A stretch of 64,000 nucleotides of DNA from Agrypnia vestita (GCA_016648135.1 JADDOH010010005.1:1-64000); one strand, 5' to 3'. Positions 32,926 to 43,662 are shown, numbered from the stretch's first letter. Notes: generated by a model not told the origin, from the sequence alone. Translations and numbers: made by a program.

Positions 32926-33645
32926 ATAAACAAATTACAATCTGTATTTAATGCCGCCGCAAGACTTATTACCGGCGTTTCAAAGTTTGCGCACATCTCA
33001 AACCATCTTCAAAACCTTCACTGGCTTAGATGTCCAGAGAGGATTGAATATAAGCTTTGCCTTACAATATTTAAGGCTATTCACAACATGGCCCCTCAAT
33101 ACATAACCGACTTCTGCATTCCATTCTCCGCAAATAATAGACAACTAACACTTCGCTCAGCATCAACATCTAATACAAATAGGTTAGCTGAAGTAAATCG
33201 CGTCCACAAAACTAATTTCGGTGATCGTGCTTTCGCGGTGGCTGGACCAAAGTTATGGAACAAACTACCTAACAAACTGAGACAAACTGACAGCTTACCA
33301 CTGTTCAAAAAACAACTTAAGACGCATTTATTTAGACAATCCTATAAAAACCTATAAAATCTAACCACAACAACGCTAGCTAATGTTTTCCACTCATATT
33401 GTGCACTCCGCGAAAACACATAATTCTTTCAGGGACTCACAAACTATTATAGTACTCAATTTTAATTCCACTTCTTGTATGCCACCTAGTGAATAAGTAA
33501 TAGTAAATAAGTTTTTTCTTTTCTAGTAGTAAGTTGTCTTGTAAGATAATAATTTCTCTGTGTAAAGCGCCCTTGAGGTGAGTATTTCGCGAAAACGGCG
33601 CTATACAAATTATCCAATTATTATTATTATTATTATTATTCCTGC
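32926..33645 (+). mobile_element. L2/CR1-type LINE 3' end with (ATT)n tail
   Basis: The plus strand is open for about 145 codons: KLQSVFNAAARLITGVSKFA, HWLRCPERIEYKLCLTIFKA, MAPQYITDFCIPFS, TNFGDRAFAVAGPKLWNKLP and LFKKQLKTHLFRQSYKNL then a stop at 33355. This is the classic C-terminus of L2/CR1-clade RT proteins. The 3' UTR contains GTAAAGCGCCC and GGCGCTATACAAATTAT and ends in (ATT)n, the microsatellite-type tail of this clade rather than poly(A). It is 5'-truncated but otherwise undamaged, so fairly young. It abuts the AT-rich repeat that holds mariner copy 2. Confidence 0.88.
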
Positions 33646-33816
33646 CTTGATAATAAGTCGAAAATGTTAAAGTAACCATGACCAAATATTAATGGATATG
33701 AAGATTTTCAATATCAAAGTATGCATTTTTTTGCAATATTTCTAACCTATTTTTTGCAAAAAGTTGAACTATCATTATCTTATACCAACTATGAAAAATT
33801 CATTCACTTCTATATA

Positions 33817-35106
33817 TTAGGTCCTTACATATGAAATTGGCGTTTAGTATGGGAGGAACATAAAGCCGATTTTTTTAAATTATAATATATTTATTTAATC
33901 AAAGTATGTACTATTGCTATCTATGCACTTTTGCCATCTCATAGGTAGTTCATCGATCCCTTTACTAAAAAAACCATTCGGACGGGAATCAATATAATCT
34001 TTGAAGGCGGTTTGGACTGCCCCATCGGAGTTGAATTTTTTCCTTTGCAAGAAGTTATACAAATTTCGAAAAAAATGGAAATCTGTTGGGGCAAGGTCCG
34101 GAGAGTACGGTGGATGTCTTAGACATTCCAATTGAAGCTCCTCTAATTTGGTTGCCGTCTGTTGTGCAGTGTGTGGTCTAGCGTTATCATGAAGCAGCAG
34201 TGGCCTAGAATGATTAACCAGCCTCTAGCGGTTGTTTGGCAGCTAGCTTTTCCATCATGGTTTGCAGTTGCTGACAATAGACATCTGCCGTAATCGTCTG
34301 GCCAGATTTAAGAAAGCTGTAGTGAACGACACCAGCACTAGTCCACCAAACGCTCACAAGTAACTTTTTTGGAGTCAATTTTCGCTTGGGGCATGGTTTG
34401 GCTGGTTCGGCAGGGTTCAGCCATTGCGATGAGCGCTTCCGATTATCGTACAGGATCCACTTTTCATCACAGGTAATGATTCGATTTAAAATCCCTTCAT
34501 TATTGTGCCGGTTGAGTAATGCAACGCAGCAGTCAACGCGCGTTTGTTGATTTGCTTCACTCAATTCGTGAGGTACCCACCTTTCAAGCTTTTTCACCTT
34601 ACCAATTTGCTTCAAGTGGATTAAAACAGTTTTATCACTAACACCGCAGCCTGCAGCTAACTCGGATGTGGTTTGCGATGGATCCGCTTCCACAATAGCC
34701 TTCAATTCTTCATTATCAACTTTGGTCTCCGGCCGTCCACGGGGCTTGTTCTGCAGGTCGAAATTTCCAGAACGAAAACGTTGGAACCAAAAACGCACTG
34801 TGTTTTCTTTTGCGGCACCGTCGCCATACACATCATTAATCTTTCGAGCCGTTTCTGCAGCACTGGTGCCACGGTGGAACTCGTTCTCGTAAATAACGCG
34901 ATATTTCAAGTTTTTCATTTTGTAAACTGAGTGACGCAAAGAAAAAAACAATTGAGGAAAATACAAATGAATTATAATTTTCAAAAGACAAAAACATGAG
35001 TAAATAGCTGTATAAATTTGGATTTGGAATTCCTAACCAAAGAGAAGATATTTGAGATCAAATTTGCCAGTACAGCAAAACGCCAATTTCATATGTAAGG
35101 ACCTAA
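33817..35106 (-). mobile_element. Full-length mariner element, copy 2 (1290 bp)
   Basis: The inverted repeats TTAGGTCCTTACATATGAAA (33817) and its reverse complement ending at 35106 are flanked by TA (33815-33816 and 35107-35108). Apart from scattered substitutions, a 4-bp insertion and one C fewer in a C-run, it is the same element as 2084-3370, inserted in the opposite orientation. Confidence 0.93.
33895..34918 (-). pseudogene. Mariner transposase (DD34D), one frameshift
   Basis: The minus strand, from ATG at 34918, encodes the HTH region (RVIYENEFHRGTSAAETARK), the second HTH (ELAAGCGVSDKTVLIHLKQ) and the first catalytic block (TCDEKWILYDN). A 4-base CTAG insertion near 34225-34228, absent from copy 1, shifts the frame just before the second catalytic block (LLHDNARPHT, still readable). 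The last block, YSPDLAPTDFHFFRNL, is intact in the new frame to the stop at 33895. Without the insertion the product would be about 339 aa. This copy is intact where copy 1 is broken, and the reverse. Confidence 0.92.
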
Positions 35107-35270
35107 TATCTCAAATAAAATGATAAAAAATCTGAAAATGTGTTCAATATTTGTAAGGTTTTTATCATTTTATTTAACTTGAATTTTTCATAATCGATGT
35201 AAATTACTGTAATGAATCAACTGTAAAGTTTTTCCTATTAGTTATAAGATATCCTGTATAGAAAAGTTTT

Positions 35271-35904
35271 TCATTAAAATGTTTTGAGCAAATGCGAAAA
35301 TATTAATTTTAAACAGGCCTATTGATTGCAGATTCCAACAGTACATGGAGTGAGTGGAGTGGAACATTGAACGTTAAAAAAAAACAACATTAAATATCGT
35401 TTTGGTGTAATCTGTTTGGAGATATAGCGATGTTTAAGATAAAGCGATGCATAAGATTTCTTCAAAAAATGTTGATGAACTCGGAAGTAAAACAATATCA
35501 ACAGATAACTGAAAAAAAATAGTGATGCGTATTTATCTTTATCATATACAAGCAGTCCACCTGAAAAACATAAAAACGATTATTTCGTTTCCCGGTCAAT
35601 TCGATCATGAAAAATATTGTTGGTTATTGACATATATTGAAACGTATATTGAAAACTGCATAATACTACCACACAGTTTTCTCTTATCAATTTCATTGAT
35701 ACATGATATAATATTCTATTAACAAGGCAGATCATCCTTAAATAGTGATTTGCATTGTGCCTTAAATTACAAAAAACACTTTCTATAATTTATTTAAATA
35801 ATATAATAATTTATTTTTAATTCACTTCTTACCAAAGGTAAAAATTCTCCATCTTTCAATGGATAGAAATTTTCCTCTTTAAAATATTTTGAGCAAATGC
35901 TACT
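35271..35904. other. No gene recognised
   Basis: AT-rich sequence; short open frames without motifs. No repeats shared with other parts of the window were seen. Confidence 0.4.
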
Positions 35905-36660
35905 ATTTTTTATTTTTATTTATTTTTTATTTATTTTATTAATTACACGGCTTAATAGCCTTTTACAACAGGTTTATACATAATTAAAATACAACAAACG
36001 ATTAAATGTAAAAGAAAAATAAAGGGTATAAATGTAAAAAAGTATATATACATAGCTTATGAGGTTAGACATATATGTAAAAAAAGTATATATGCAAAAA
36101 AGTGTAAAATAGCAGGTTTATACATAATTAAAATACAATAAACGATTAAATGTAAAAGAAAAATAAAGGGTATAAATGTAAAAAAGTATATATACATGGT
36201 TTAAACATAATGAGGTTAGACATATATGTAAAAAAAGTATATATGCAAAAAAGTGTAAAGTAGCAGGTTTATACATAATTAAAATACAACAAACGATTAA
36301 ATGTAAAAGAAAAATAAAGGGTATAAATGTAAAAAAGTATATATACATAGTTTAAACATAATGAGGTTAGACATATATGTAAAAAAAAGTATATATGCAA
36401 AAAAGTGTAAAGTAGTGATCTCAGAAATTTTTAATCACCGATAATATAGCAATATTAAATTTGAATAGCCAGGTATATATAAAAAATTTAAGACATTATA
36501 TAAAAATTTAATATTTTGAAAATAAATTATCATATAATGATTTTTTAAATTTTGAGAAAGATAGATTTAAAATATCGACATATGTAGGTAGTTCATTGCC
36601 AAGTTTGTGCATCCGAGGTATGCTAGAATTTGAACTACTATATACCTATATTACCTTTTC
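35905..36660 (-). mobile_element. LINE 3' end with a three-fold tandem-repeat 3' UTR
   Basis: On the minus strand, 36640-36545 reads GNELPTYVDILNLSFSKFKK then SLYDNLFSKY and a stop, the end of a Jockey/CR1-type ORF2. Downstream, 36414-35969 holds three units of about 144-151 bp, each beginning (plus strand) CAGGTTTATACATAATTAAA. The end is GTAAAAGGCTATTAAGCCGT, then AATAAAATAAATAAA. The plus-strand view shows TTTATTTATTT at 35905-35940. The order ORF end, tandem units, hairpin-like GGCTATTAAGCC and A-rich tail argues that the satellite-like array is this element's 3' UTR. Confidence 0.6.
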
Positions 36661-37373
36661 AATCGGGTATATTGATTACAGCTTCCCACAGCGCTATTCT
36701 ATTTGGTTCCTTTGTAAAACTGGGAAACAAGCTAATGTTTATTAATTGCACGGATTAAAAAAAATAGCTCATAATATAAACATGTATAAGCAAAGTGGTA
36801 TTTGGGGCTAATATTATTTTTTAAATATTTTTTTCTATATTCTTTCTTTTATTTATCTATGTTTTTAAAGTTTCGTTTCCATATTTCCGTATGTTTTTTC
36901 AATTTGTTTGACGAGCTAATAATATTACACAGTTATATGCCCTTTATTATTTTTTTGTAAAAAATTAATTAATAAAAATTGGACGCATTATTGAAATCGT
37001 TGGGTATGTTACAGTGACTAAAAATGTAATAATTAAAAAATACTTCTTATCAGTGGAATCCTATATTGTTTTCTTTGTTTCGATAGTTTATTAAAACATG
37101 ATGACCAATTTTTGACGTCACCAATTTGAGTAATTTAACCAATATTAGTAATTTGATTTAAACGGTCGACTCGAAAGGTGGTTGGCCTTGCCTCCACTCG
37201 AGATTCATTTCACCAGCTTGAGTTCTTTCCTACGTATTATAACCTCTTTGTTACGCAGGAAACAAATAAGGAGATATTCCAATCTCCTTGGCAAAGCAAT
37301 GGCAACACACACTATTCCAAATATAGGGAAGTGCAGACGGCTCGTGAAACATATTGTAAAATATAATTACTAG
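36661..37373. other. No gene recognised
   Basis: AT-rich. The plus-strand open frames at 37178-37373 lie just before the LINE fragment and have no motif. Confidence 0.4.
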
Positions 37374-37992
37374 CGTACACAGTGGAGTTCTGGTACCGAC
37401 GCTAATGTATGGAAGCGAAGCCTGGAGCTGGCAGAAGAGGAGCGAAAGTAGATTGAATGCAGTGGAGATGAGATCCCTTAGACGTGTGTGGCAAATCCAT
37501 GTATGATAGAGTAAAGAATGAAGATATTAGGAATGAATGTAAAGCTGATCGTAGCATAATACATAGAATAAAATAGGGTCGCTCAGGTGGTTTGGGCATG
37601 TTGAGCGAATGAATGAGGAAAGAATGGTAAGAAAGATATATAAAGCAAGTGTTGGCGGCGCCAGAAAGAGAGGGCGACCACGGAAGACGTGGCATGACCA
37701 GATTAACCAGATACTGGAAGATGGTCCTGTTAAAAGCCTCAACAACCGCCGAGCTTGCATGCGAAGATGGATGAATGTAGATAATAATAAATGTGGAGAC
37801 CTGAAATTGGCCATTTATATTAGGTATATCAATGTTTTCTATGCTTCTTTGTTGTGCTGTTGGTCTTCCATGAATATTAAATAAATAAATAAAGCGAAAG
37901 TTGTATGTCAGGGCAGAAGAGTATGGCGCTCTATCCTCTCTGCCTCTCCACGGGGAAACGGCGTGATGGTAAGTTAGTTAGTTAGCTGTAAC
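37374..37992 (+). mobile_element. RTE-type LINE 3' end with (TTAG)n tail, copy 2
   Basis: The plus strand reads LVPTLMYGSEAWSWQKRSES, LNAVEMRSLRRVW, VKNEDIRNECKADRS, then (new frame) HVERMNEERMVRKIYKASVG, GARKRGRPRKTWHDQINQIL and SLNNRRACMRRWMN. This is the full C-terminal module of an insect RTE-type RT. The tail is GATGGTAAGTTAGTTAGTTA. A roughly 105-bp insertion with an (AAAT)n tail splits the end at about 37783-37891. The copy at 31437 shows the uninterrupted sequence. Confidence 0.85.
37783..37891 (+). mobile_element. Very short 5'-truncated retroelement insertion
   Basis: Compared with 31437-31613, this copy has about 105 extra bases between GAATGTAG and GCGAAAGTTGTATGTC. They end in AATAAATAAATAAA, the usual tail of several insect LINEs. 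The interior encodes a short frame ending CCWSSMNIK. The exact duplication cannot be fixed because the ends are A-rich. Confidence 0.55.
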
Positions 37993-39245
37993 TGATTAAT
38001 AGAAATATCGATTTATTTCACATGACATTGCGATCTAGGGATCGCCTAGGGTCGATACGGACAACCAGGCTGTCCATAGAATTTCATTTTATTTTAAATG
38101 TCAGCCATTTTATGACTTGTACAGCTAATTCCTGTCTGTTAGAGACAAAACTCTACGATTTGTGCTCGCGACAATGCTCACAATCTGGATGTTCTTAAGC
38201 TGGATGCACTCCGATAAATCAAGTTCCCTTTGTACGAGAGAGCTGTAAAAGTAAACTAGAGACGGTTATAGATTTTATTCCAAATGGCGGCAAAACAGTG
38301 GAGGGCCGCTCGGCGGAGGTAATCACCGAAATAGAGCGTCATCTAGCGGATTTTATTTAACGCATTTCGTTGCAGCTTGCCTTTGACTCTGACGCCATAC
38401 GGACACGGATAGCAGATCAGATAGAAGTCAAAAGCGAGCCTTTAGCTCGGATACGATTGTCCTTCTGGTCTCGTGGTGCACGCGCCATAGCATTCGTGAT
38501 AGGCGTGAATGAGCAGAGGCGTAGCTAGCGTGTTTGGAGCCCGGGGGCGAATTATCCAAACGGTGTTTCTCTCTCTTTCTCGAAGTGAAGCATAATGTAG
38601 AACATATATGATTTTCTTTGCGTATGTTGATTTCCTAACTCCATTAAAGAACATGCGTCATTTAAACATACCTACCTAGAATAATACTTACTTATCTAGT
38701 ACCAACTACTCAAATATTTAATTATTAAAACAGTTATCGGTATTTTTTTTGAGCACTCAGAATCAGAATTTCGTAAGTAAAACGTATATTAAAATCCGCT
38801 TATTGCAATTGCAATATAATTCATAAATACTCTTATATCTATTGGCTCTATTTATGCCAATAGATAATACGAGGATTTATGAATATGCCGCAAAACTGCT
38901 GTGCAGTTTTTCATATGCATGTATATAATATGTAGGTAATTAACAATAAAAAAAATATATATAAAAAAACATTAATTTATGATTCGTTAAATATAAATAT
39001 GGTTGAAATTTTGACACCGGGTGTGATATCAAAAATATGTATTGTGGACACTGCGTACCAAGGGATAAAATACAAAACTAATTATATAATAATTTGGTTT
39101 GTGGATGATTAATAGTTATTAAAGTAATAAACATTTCGTCTCGCTGAATATCATCAATATAGTAATTACGCTAACCAATGTCGTTTGTTTCTGTCTCCGT
39201 GTGATGATTTCTATTTATTTACAATAATTTTGCCACGTTGCTTAT
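37993..39245. other. No gene recognised
   Basis: A moderately GC-rich segment at 38270-38570 (GGCGGCAAAACAGTGG; GGAGGGCCGCTCGGCGGAGG; GGCGTAGCTAGCGTG) may be old element sequence, as GGCGTAGCTAG with a GCCCGGGGG word is common in insect repeats. No coding frame is supported. The rest is AT-rich. Confidence 0.35.
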
Positions 39246-39248
39246 CGG

Positions 39249-39320
39249 GTTCTGTCCTGAATAACACGTCTGACTACGGATCAGAAGATGCCAGGTTCGA
39301 ATCCTTAACTAATAACCTTA
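39249..39320 (+). pseudogene. tRNA-Arg(ACG)-like relic or SINE head
   Basis: ACGTCTGACTACGGATCAGA followed by AGATGCCAGGTTCGAATCCT matches the anticodon arm, variable loop and T arm of an animal tRNA-Arg with anticodon ACG (loop TACGGAT between CTGAC and a CAG-containing arm). The D arm is shortened (GTCCTGAATAAC) and the acceptor stem does not pair, so it is not a working tRNA. It may be the head of an unknown SINE or a retro-pseudogene; a T-rich stretch follows. Confidence 0.65.
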
Positions 39321-39548
39321 TAATTAACCTTAATTTTTTTTTATTATGTAACAAACCATATTAAACAAAGAATAATTTTTTATAATGTTGTATAAAAATA
39401 ATCAACACTGCGAGAAGAGAAGAGAGTAGGTACCTACTTATCGAACTGTGGTTTATTCCGCTCTGACTTAATCGCTAAAGACTGAATAAATACTTTGTTT
39501 TAATTATATCTAAAATGTACAGACTGGAAAGAAATTTATTCGGCATAA

Positions 39549-39812
39549 TTTGAAAGCGCGAAAGTTTCTCTTCACAGACCACGTAAAGACCGATGCAATT
39601 TTTGTGTTAGATGCAAATGTGATAACGTGTCGAAAGGAAAAATAATTCGGCACACATTAGAAGAAAGAAGTAGGCCAATTGAGCCAATACCAAGCCGGGG
39701 AATATGCAAGTGGTGCAAAATTAATGGCAAGTGCAGTTTGTATAATTTCACAATTTATAAATTAAATAATGCAGATGTAGCATTGTATATAGGTATAGCG
39801 TGTGACAGATAG
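39549..39812 (+). CDS. Unassigned Cys-rich open stretch
   Basis: The frame is open from after a stop at 39546 to 39812. It contains RKDRCNFCVRCKCDNVSKGK, ERSRPIEPIPSRGICKWCKI and NGKCSLYNF. Cysteine pairs (C-x2-C, C-x-C, C-x2-C, C) suggest a small metal-binding or disulphide module, perhaps the end of a transposase, but the pattern does not match a family I know. There is no ATG near the start. Confidence 0.25.
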   Translation, partial: FESAKVSLHRPRKDRCNFCVRCKCDNVSKGKIIRHTLEERSRPIEPIPSRGICKWCKINGKCSLYNFTIYKLNNADVALYIGIACDR

Positions 39813-41610
39813 TGGTTTTCCAGCCAAATTACTACTTGCATCGTAGATTTCATAAAAGCTGCATTACTATTCGATAAATTCTTTTTTATTATTTCTCACG
39901 ATTGTATTATCAGATTAGGAATAAGATTTTAGTTTGCTTTTTGCTTTTTGGAGAAAGGACATAAAATGAAGGAGGCTGACATTGTTCATCGATGTTAGAA
40001 CACTATTTTCGGTCTCCGTTGTATAGACCTAATGACTACGTCAGTAGGATGAAAATGGCTATATGTGATAAAGAATATCTATTATGACTTTGAAAGTCCA
40101 CGGACTAATTTAAAGTCTTTACGGCCGGGAAAGAGAGTGGGAGATCTTATAGCTTTAAGGGCCTTTAAATGTACCCCTTCTGGTGATATTTAATATCATA
40201 AAACATATTACCTGAAGGTTTGGACTGATCTTCCCCAGCGTCGAAAAAATTTATATTCTTCTTTACCGAGGTTGAATAATGAGTCTTTAGATTTAACCGA
40301 ATCGAAGTTTTGACATTAGCAAGAACTAAAAGTTGTAATTTACAAAGGCCACCACCATTTTTATGAATCAATGATGTTTAAATAATAAAAGAAATGATGA
40401 CATTTGATGACAATGAATCATGCTAGGTTCATTTATAAATTCATTAGTTATTCATAGGTAATATGATTATTGATTTATTTAAATTTCGACTTTACTTTAA
40501 TTTGTAAAATCTAGGTATATCATTTGATCTCTATTCCACATGCACGCCAAGACATTACATCGGCAATATTAAAAATATAGTAAGTGTATATAAACTTAAT
40601 ATTTCGAGGAATTTATATTGAAAGAACCAAATAGGTTATTTGGTAATGTACTATATTTAATCAAATATCTTAATATCAATAGATGATCGTAAATTCTACT
40701 ATTTATTCAATTATAATGTGATTTAATAACTATATTGTCAAATAAATCAAAGAAAAACAATCTTGGAAATGTTCATGAGTTTAATATAACACGACATTCA
40801 GCGCAAAATATGGTTCATGCGATACAATCAATGCATAAAATATGAACCCTGTGATTTTTTTATGAAAAAAAAACTAATTTTGACAAAATATCACATAATG
40901 TATTTACTTATTAAAGCATTTATAATTTTTTTATTTTTATTTATCTATCTTATAAGAGTAAAAAATGATTACATTTTTTTTTCATGGTAATTAGTTTTTT
41001 GTATTTATCTCAAAACATGACTTCTATTCATATTTAATATGTAGCGAAGATATGTAGAATATTATACGATGCATACAGAAGGAGTTAATATATGTACGTA
41101 GATTTCTATAGAAATTGTATATAAATTCTACCTAAAATCTAAAGAGTCGATACAACCTCCAAAAAATTTCAATGCACTTTCGTTGATCGAGAAATTTTAT
41201 TTAAAAATACGGCTTTTTTATAAACTTTTTTTTTGTGGACATGTATTTCTTATCAAATTACGGCCAAGTTTTTCTGAAAAATTTACCTTCGGCTATGTTC
41301 GTTAGTCACCTTTATCTGCCATGATGTTTCAAAATTGCGGCTATTTAACATTAAAAAATCATATTTGGAATTGGACCTATAGAAATATTTACATACTATG
41401 TAAAAACTCACTTTACTCAAAGGAAATCAATATGATTCTTGCAGCTGCAGTGCCTGAATGGATTTTTTGGTTACATTTTATTAATACTACCGTATTTAAA
41501 ATGTGTCAATAAATATTATATTATCAAAACTGAATGGTTTTCTTTGTATTATTTTAATATGTCCAATTAATAATTTGTAAATATGTATTTGCTCTCACTA
41601 AGTGCCATGG
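39813..41610. other. No gene recognised
   Basis: AT-rich. Small open frames at 40165-40371 (minus) and 41321-41512 (plus) have no motif. Confidence 0.4.
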
Positions 41611-42060
41611 TAGGTGGAATAATCAATGTGTGGGTGGTGGGGTGTGGGGGGCGCGGTGCCAACACGTGCAGGGCGCGTGCCACCTGCCGCTAACCAGAGC
41701 AGAACTCGCCGGCGACCAGGTGCAACACATGAGAGAATTGTGGATGAAGGAAACAATTATGTTACTTACCATCCCATCTTATAAAAGCAGAGCGAATTAT
41801 TGTAATACCTGATGGATATCATTTAAACAATGCCATTTTCGTAAAAATTTCACCTCAAAGGCGCTTTAAGCAACAGCTGTTTGGTCCTGTGCTAGTGGTG
41901 ATATTAAAAACTGTTTGAGAATTTACGGACATGATTTTTTTGGATATGTGTGCTTTCAGTCATTTTTAAATAAAGCTTCCGATGTACTTCCGTATTGCGA
42001 AAGGTATTCTACTGTGTTCAAAAAATATCGAAGCTTTGATCGGCAGACACACATTTAATT
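41611..42060 (+). other. GC-rich patch and unassigned open stretches
   Basis: 41625-41720 is GC-rich (GGGGGGCGCGGTGCCAACAC). Downstream, two plus-strand stretches look coding: LPSHLIKAERIIVIPDGYHL then NNAIFVKISPQRRFKQQLFG (about 41765-41908), and in another frame GHDFFGYVCFQSFLNKASDV then LPYCERYSTVFKKYRSF (about 41928-42058). They may be one decayed frame with a shift. I cannot place them in a family. Confidence 0.25.
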
Positions 42061-42084
42061 ATACATATTATATGAACTTACTCT

Positions 42085-43043
42085 AATCTCTTTCAAAGTA
42101 GCCCCCTTCAGAAAGCGCACACTTCTCCCACCAGTCCCGCTATCCATCGTTGGAAACACTTCTGAAACGCATCGTTTGGAATGTGGCTCAGCGGGGCCGT
42201 CGCGTCTCCTCTTGATTCAAATTGGGTCCCTTTCAGCGATATTTTTAACTCGGGGAATAACCAAGAATCTCACGGAGCTAGTAATGGTATTTTAACCGGT
42301 TTTTCATTACACGATATGTATCGATGATTGGTAACTGATCTTTTAAAATTCGAAGGGCAATAATATGTTCTAGACAACAGTTATATCTCATTACCAATCA
42401 TCGATACAATCAGATACAAATCTAAAATAACTGTATCATGAATAACCGGTTAAAATAATGGTTTGACCATCACTACACGGAGCTATGTCGGGAGAGTAGA
42501 GAGCCTAACTAGGAAAACTGTGTTTGGCCGAGAAAGCTTTAATCAGATGCGAAGAATGGGCGGGTAGACTGTCATGGTTGAGCTGGTTCATCGTTAGCAG
42601 CTTTGGCACGATTTTTGATACTATCTTCAAGTCTTAATACCCGGTCAAAATTTAATCTACTGATCCAATTCTTATCTCCGCCTCATTCGCGAGTCCTCGG
42701 ACTGCGATACGATCCAGCAGACCAATGTTCGGACATGGTCTATCACATAATTGTTTCGGCTTTTAGAGGACCTACCGGGAAGCGGTTCGCTGTCCACTGA
42801 TGTGCGGCCATCTTTAAACCACTCTACCACTCTATATTCTTGAGATTCATAGCGTTGTCCCCAAAAGCCTATTGGATCTTGAGAATGGTTTCCACTTGGG
42901 TATTGCCAAGTTTTGGCAAAATATAATGCTGATCGCATTAAACATCGCTGATCGAATCGTTCCATTATTTCACAACAATTGACACTACGACGGACACTAA
43001 CTAAACTTTTTTTATTCTGAGATTGACTGCCAGCGGAAAACAA
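42085..43043 (-). pseudogene. Mos1/SETMAR-like transposase remnant split by a MITE
   Basis: The minus strand begins with MERFDQRCLMRSALYFAKTW, then VVEWFKDGRTSVDSEPLPGR and SSKSRN (HTH domain). After a long damaged stretch come YSPDIAP, a stop at the next codon (tga), DSWLFPELKISLKGTQFE, and the C-terminal block NDAFQKCFQRW. YSPD-AP-D--LFP-LK is the third catalytic block of mariner-type transposases. The 197-bp hAT MITE (42279-42475) interrupts it exactly at the AP-D junction. Several frameshifts make it non-functional. Confidence 0.8.
42279..42475. mobile_element. hAT-type MITE with perfect 8-bp TSD (197 bp)
   Basis: The inverted ends TAGTAATGGT (42279) and ACCATCACTA (ending 42475) are flanked by the 8-mer CACGGAGC on both sides (42271-42278 and 42476-42483). 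Next to the ends, ATTTTAACCGGTTTTTCAT and ATGAATAACCGGTTAAAAT are inverted, and inner arms ATCGATGATTGGTAA and TTACCAATCATCGAT continue the fold-back. The eight-base duplication marks a hAT-type insertion. A right-end fragment of the same family lies at 43425-43460. Confidence 0.92.
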
Positions 43044-43154
43044 TCGCGCACGTGCATGAATGTCCCCTACATATTTTCACCGAAAGACCTCCAGTGTTAG
43101 ATTTGTTTGGGTGGAAAAAATAAACGTTTGATATTATACGAACACTTTTGCAGG

Positions 43155-43262
43155 GCCTGCCGCTGCAAATGCCCGTTCAGTGGAATTAGCTTTCTGCCAA
43201 TGGCCGGTCAGCTCCACAACCCTCCTGCATCTGCAGCAGAAGCTGAACTCGCCTACAAGGTT
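43155..43262 (+). other. Possible exon (weak)
   Basis: An acceptor-like CACTTTTGCAG precedes a GC-richer stretch containing GCCAATGGCCGGTCAG, which reads MAGQLHNPPASAAEAELAYK on the plus strand before VP and a stop. The sequence context of the ATG is good, but the putative donor (AAG/GTTCCA) is poor. It may be chance. Confidence 0.15.
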
Positions 43263-43424
43263 CCATAATCGCTGGTGCGGTTTCCAATTTATACGAAAAT
43301 GCACCCAGCGACACCTACAAGCGAGGGGATACATCTATTTATTCTGAAAAGTTAGGCAAACATAGGGTAATAAATTACCGATATTTGGTTTGTTTGACTG
43401 CCGCAGGGAAGATTTAAATCCACT

Positions 43425-43460
43425 TGTAACTGATTAAAATAACGGTTAGACCATCACTAA
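43425..43460. repeat. Right-end fragment of the TAGTRATGGT hAT MITE
   Basis: TTAAAATAACGGTTAGACCATCACTA closely matches the right end of 42279-42475 (TTAAAATAATGGTTTGACCATCACTA). The left end was not found. Confidence 0.6.
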
Positions 43461-43662
43461 CACGAACGCCGGGATGTCTAGAGTATCTCATAGCGAGAGA
43501 TGTCTTGAAAAAAAATCTCATAAGGGGACATGGGCCGTAATGATTTCATTTGTTCGATTTTCTCGTCCGACTGCAGCATTAAATATTATAAAAATATTTA
43601 CGCGCGTACCTGGTTGAGACTAAAATAAGCCGATTGTCTCATAACATAAGTACCGCATTATT

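Larger units (their letters stand above)
33644..35270. repeat. AT-rich dispersed repeat, copy 2, split by mariner
   Basis: 33644-33816 (CCTGCCTTGATAATAAG onward) and the sequence after 35106 (CTCAAATAAAATGATAAAA) together match 7151-7370. The second mariner sits between them at a TA. The repeat itself is non-coding. Confidence 0.7.

Noticed and set aside
35969..36414. Regularly spaced repeats that could suggest a CRISPR array
   Set aside because: Units are about 150 bp, directly adjacent, without unique spacers, in eukaryotic LINE context; this is a tandem array in a LINE 3' UTR.
39249..39320. A functional tRNA-Arg gene
   Set aside because: The acceptor stem does not pair and the D arm is shortened, although the anticodon and T arms are good.
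42672..43043. 123-codon minus-strand frame as an intact SETMAR-like host gene
   Set aside because: Downstream domains are present but frameshifted, contain stops and are split by a MITE; it is a transposon relic.
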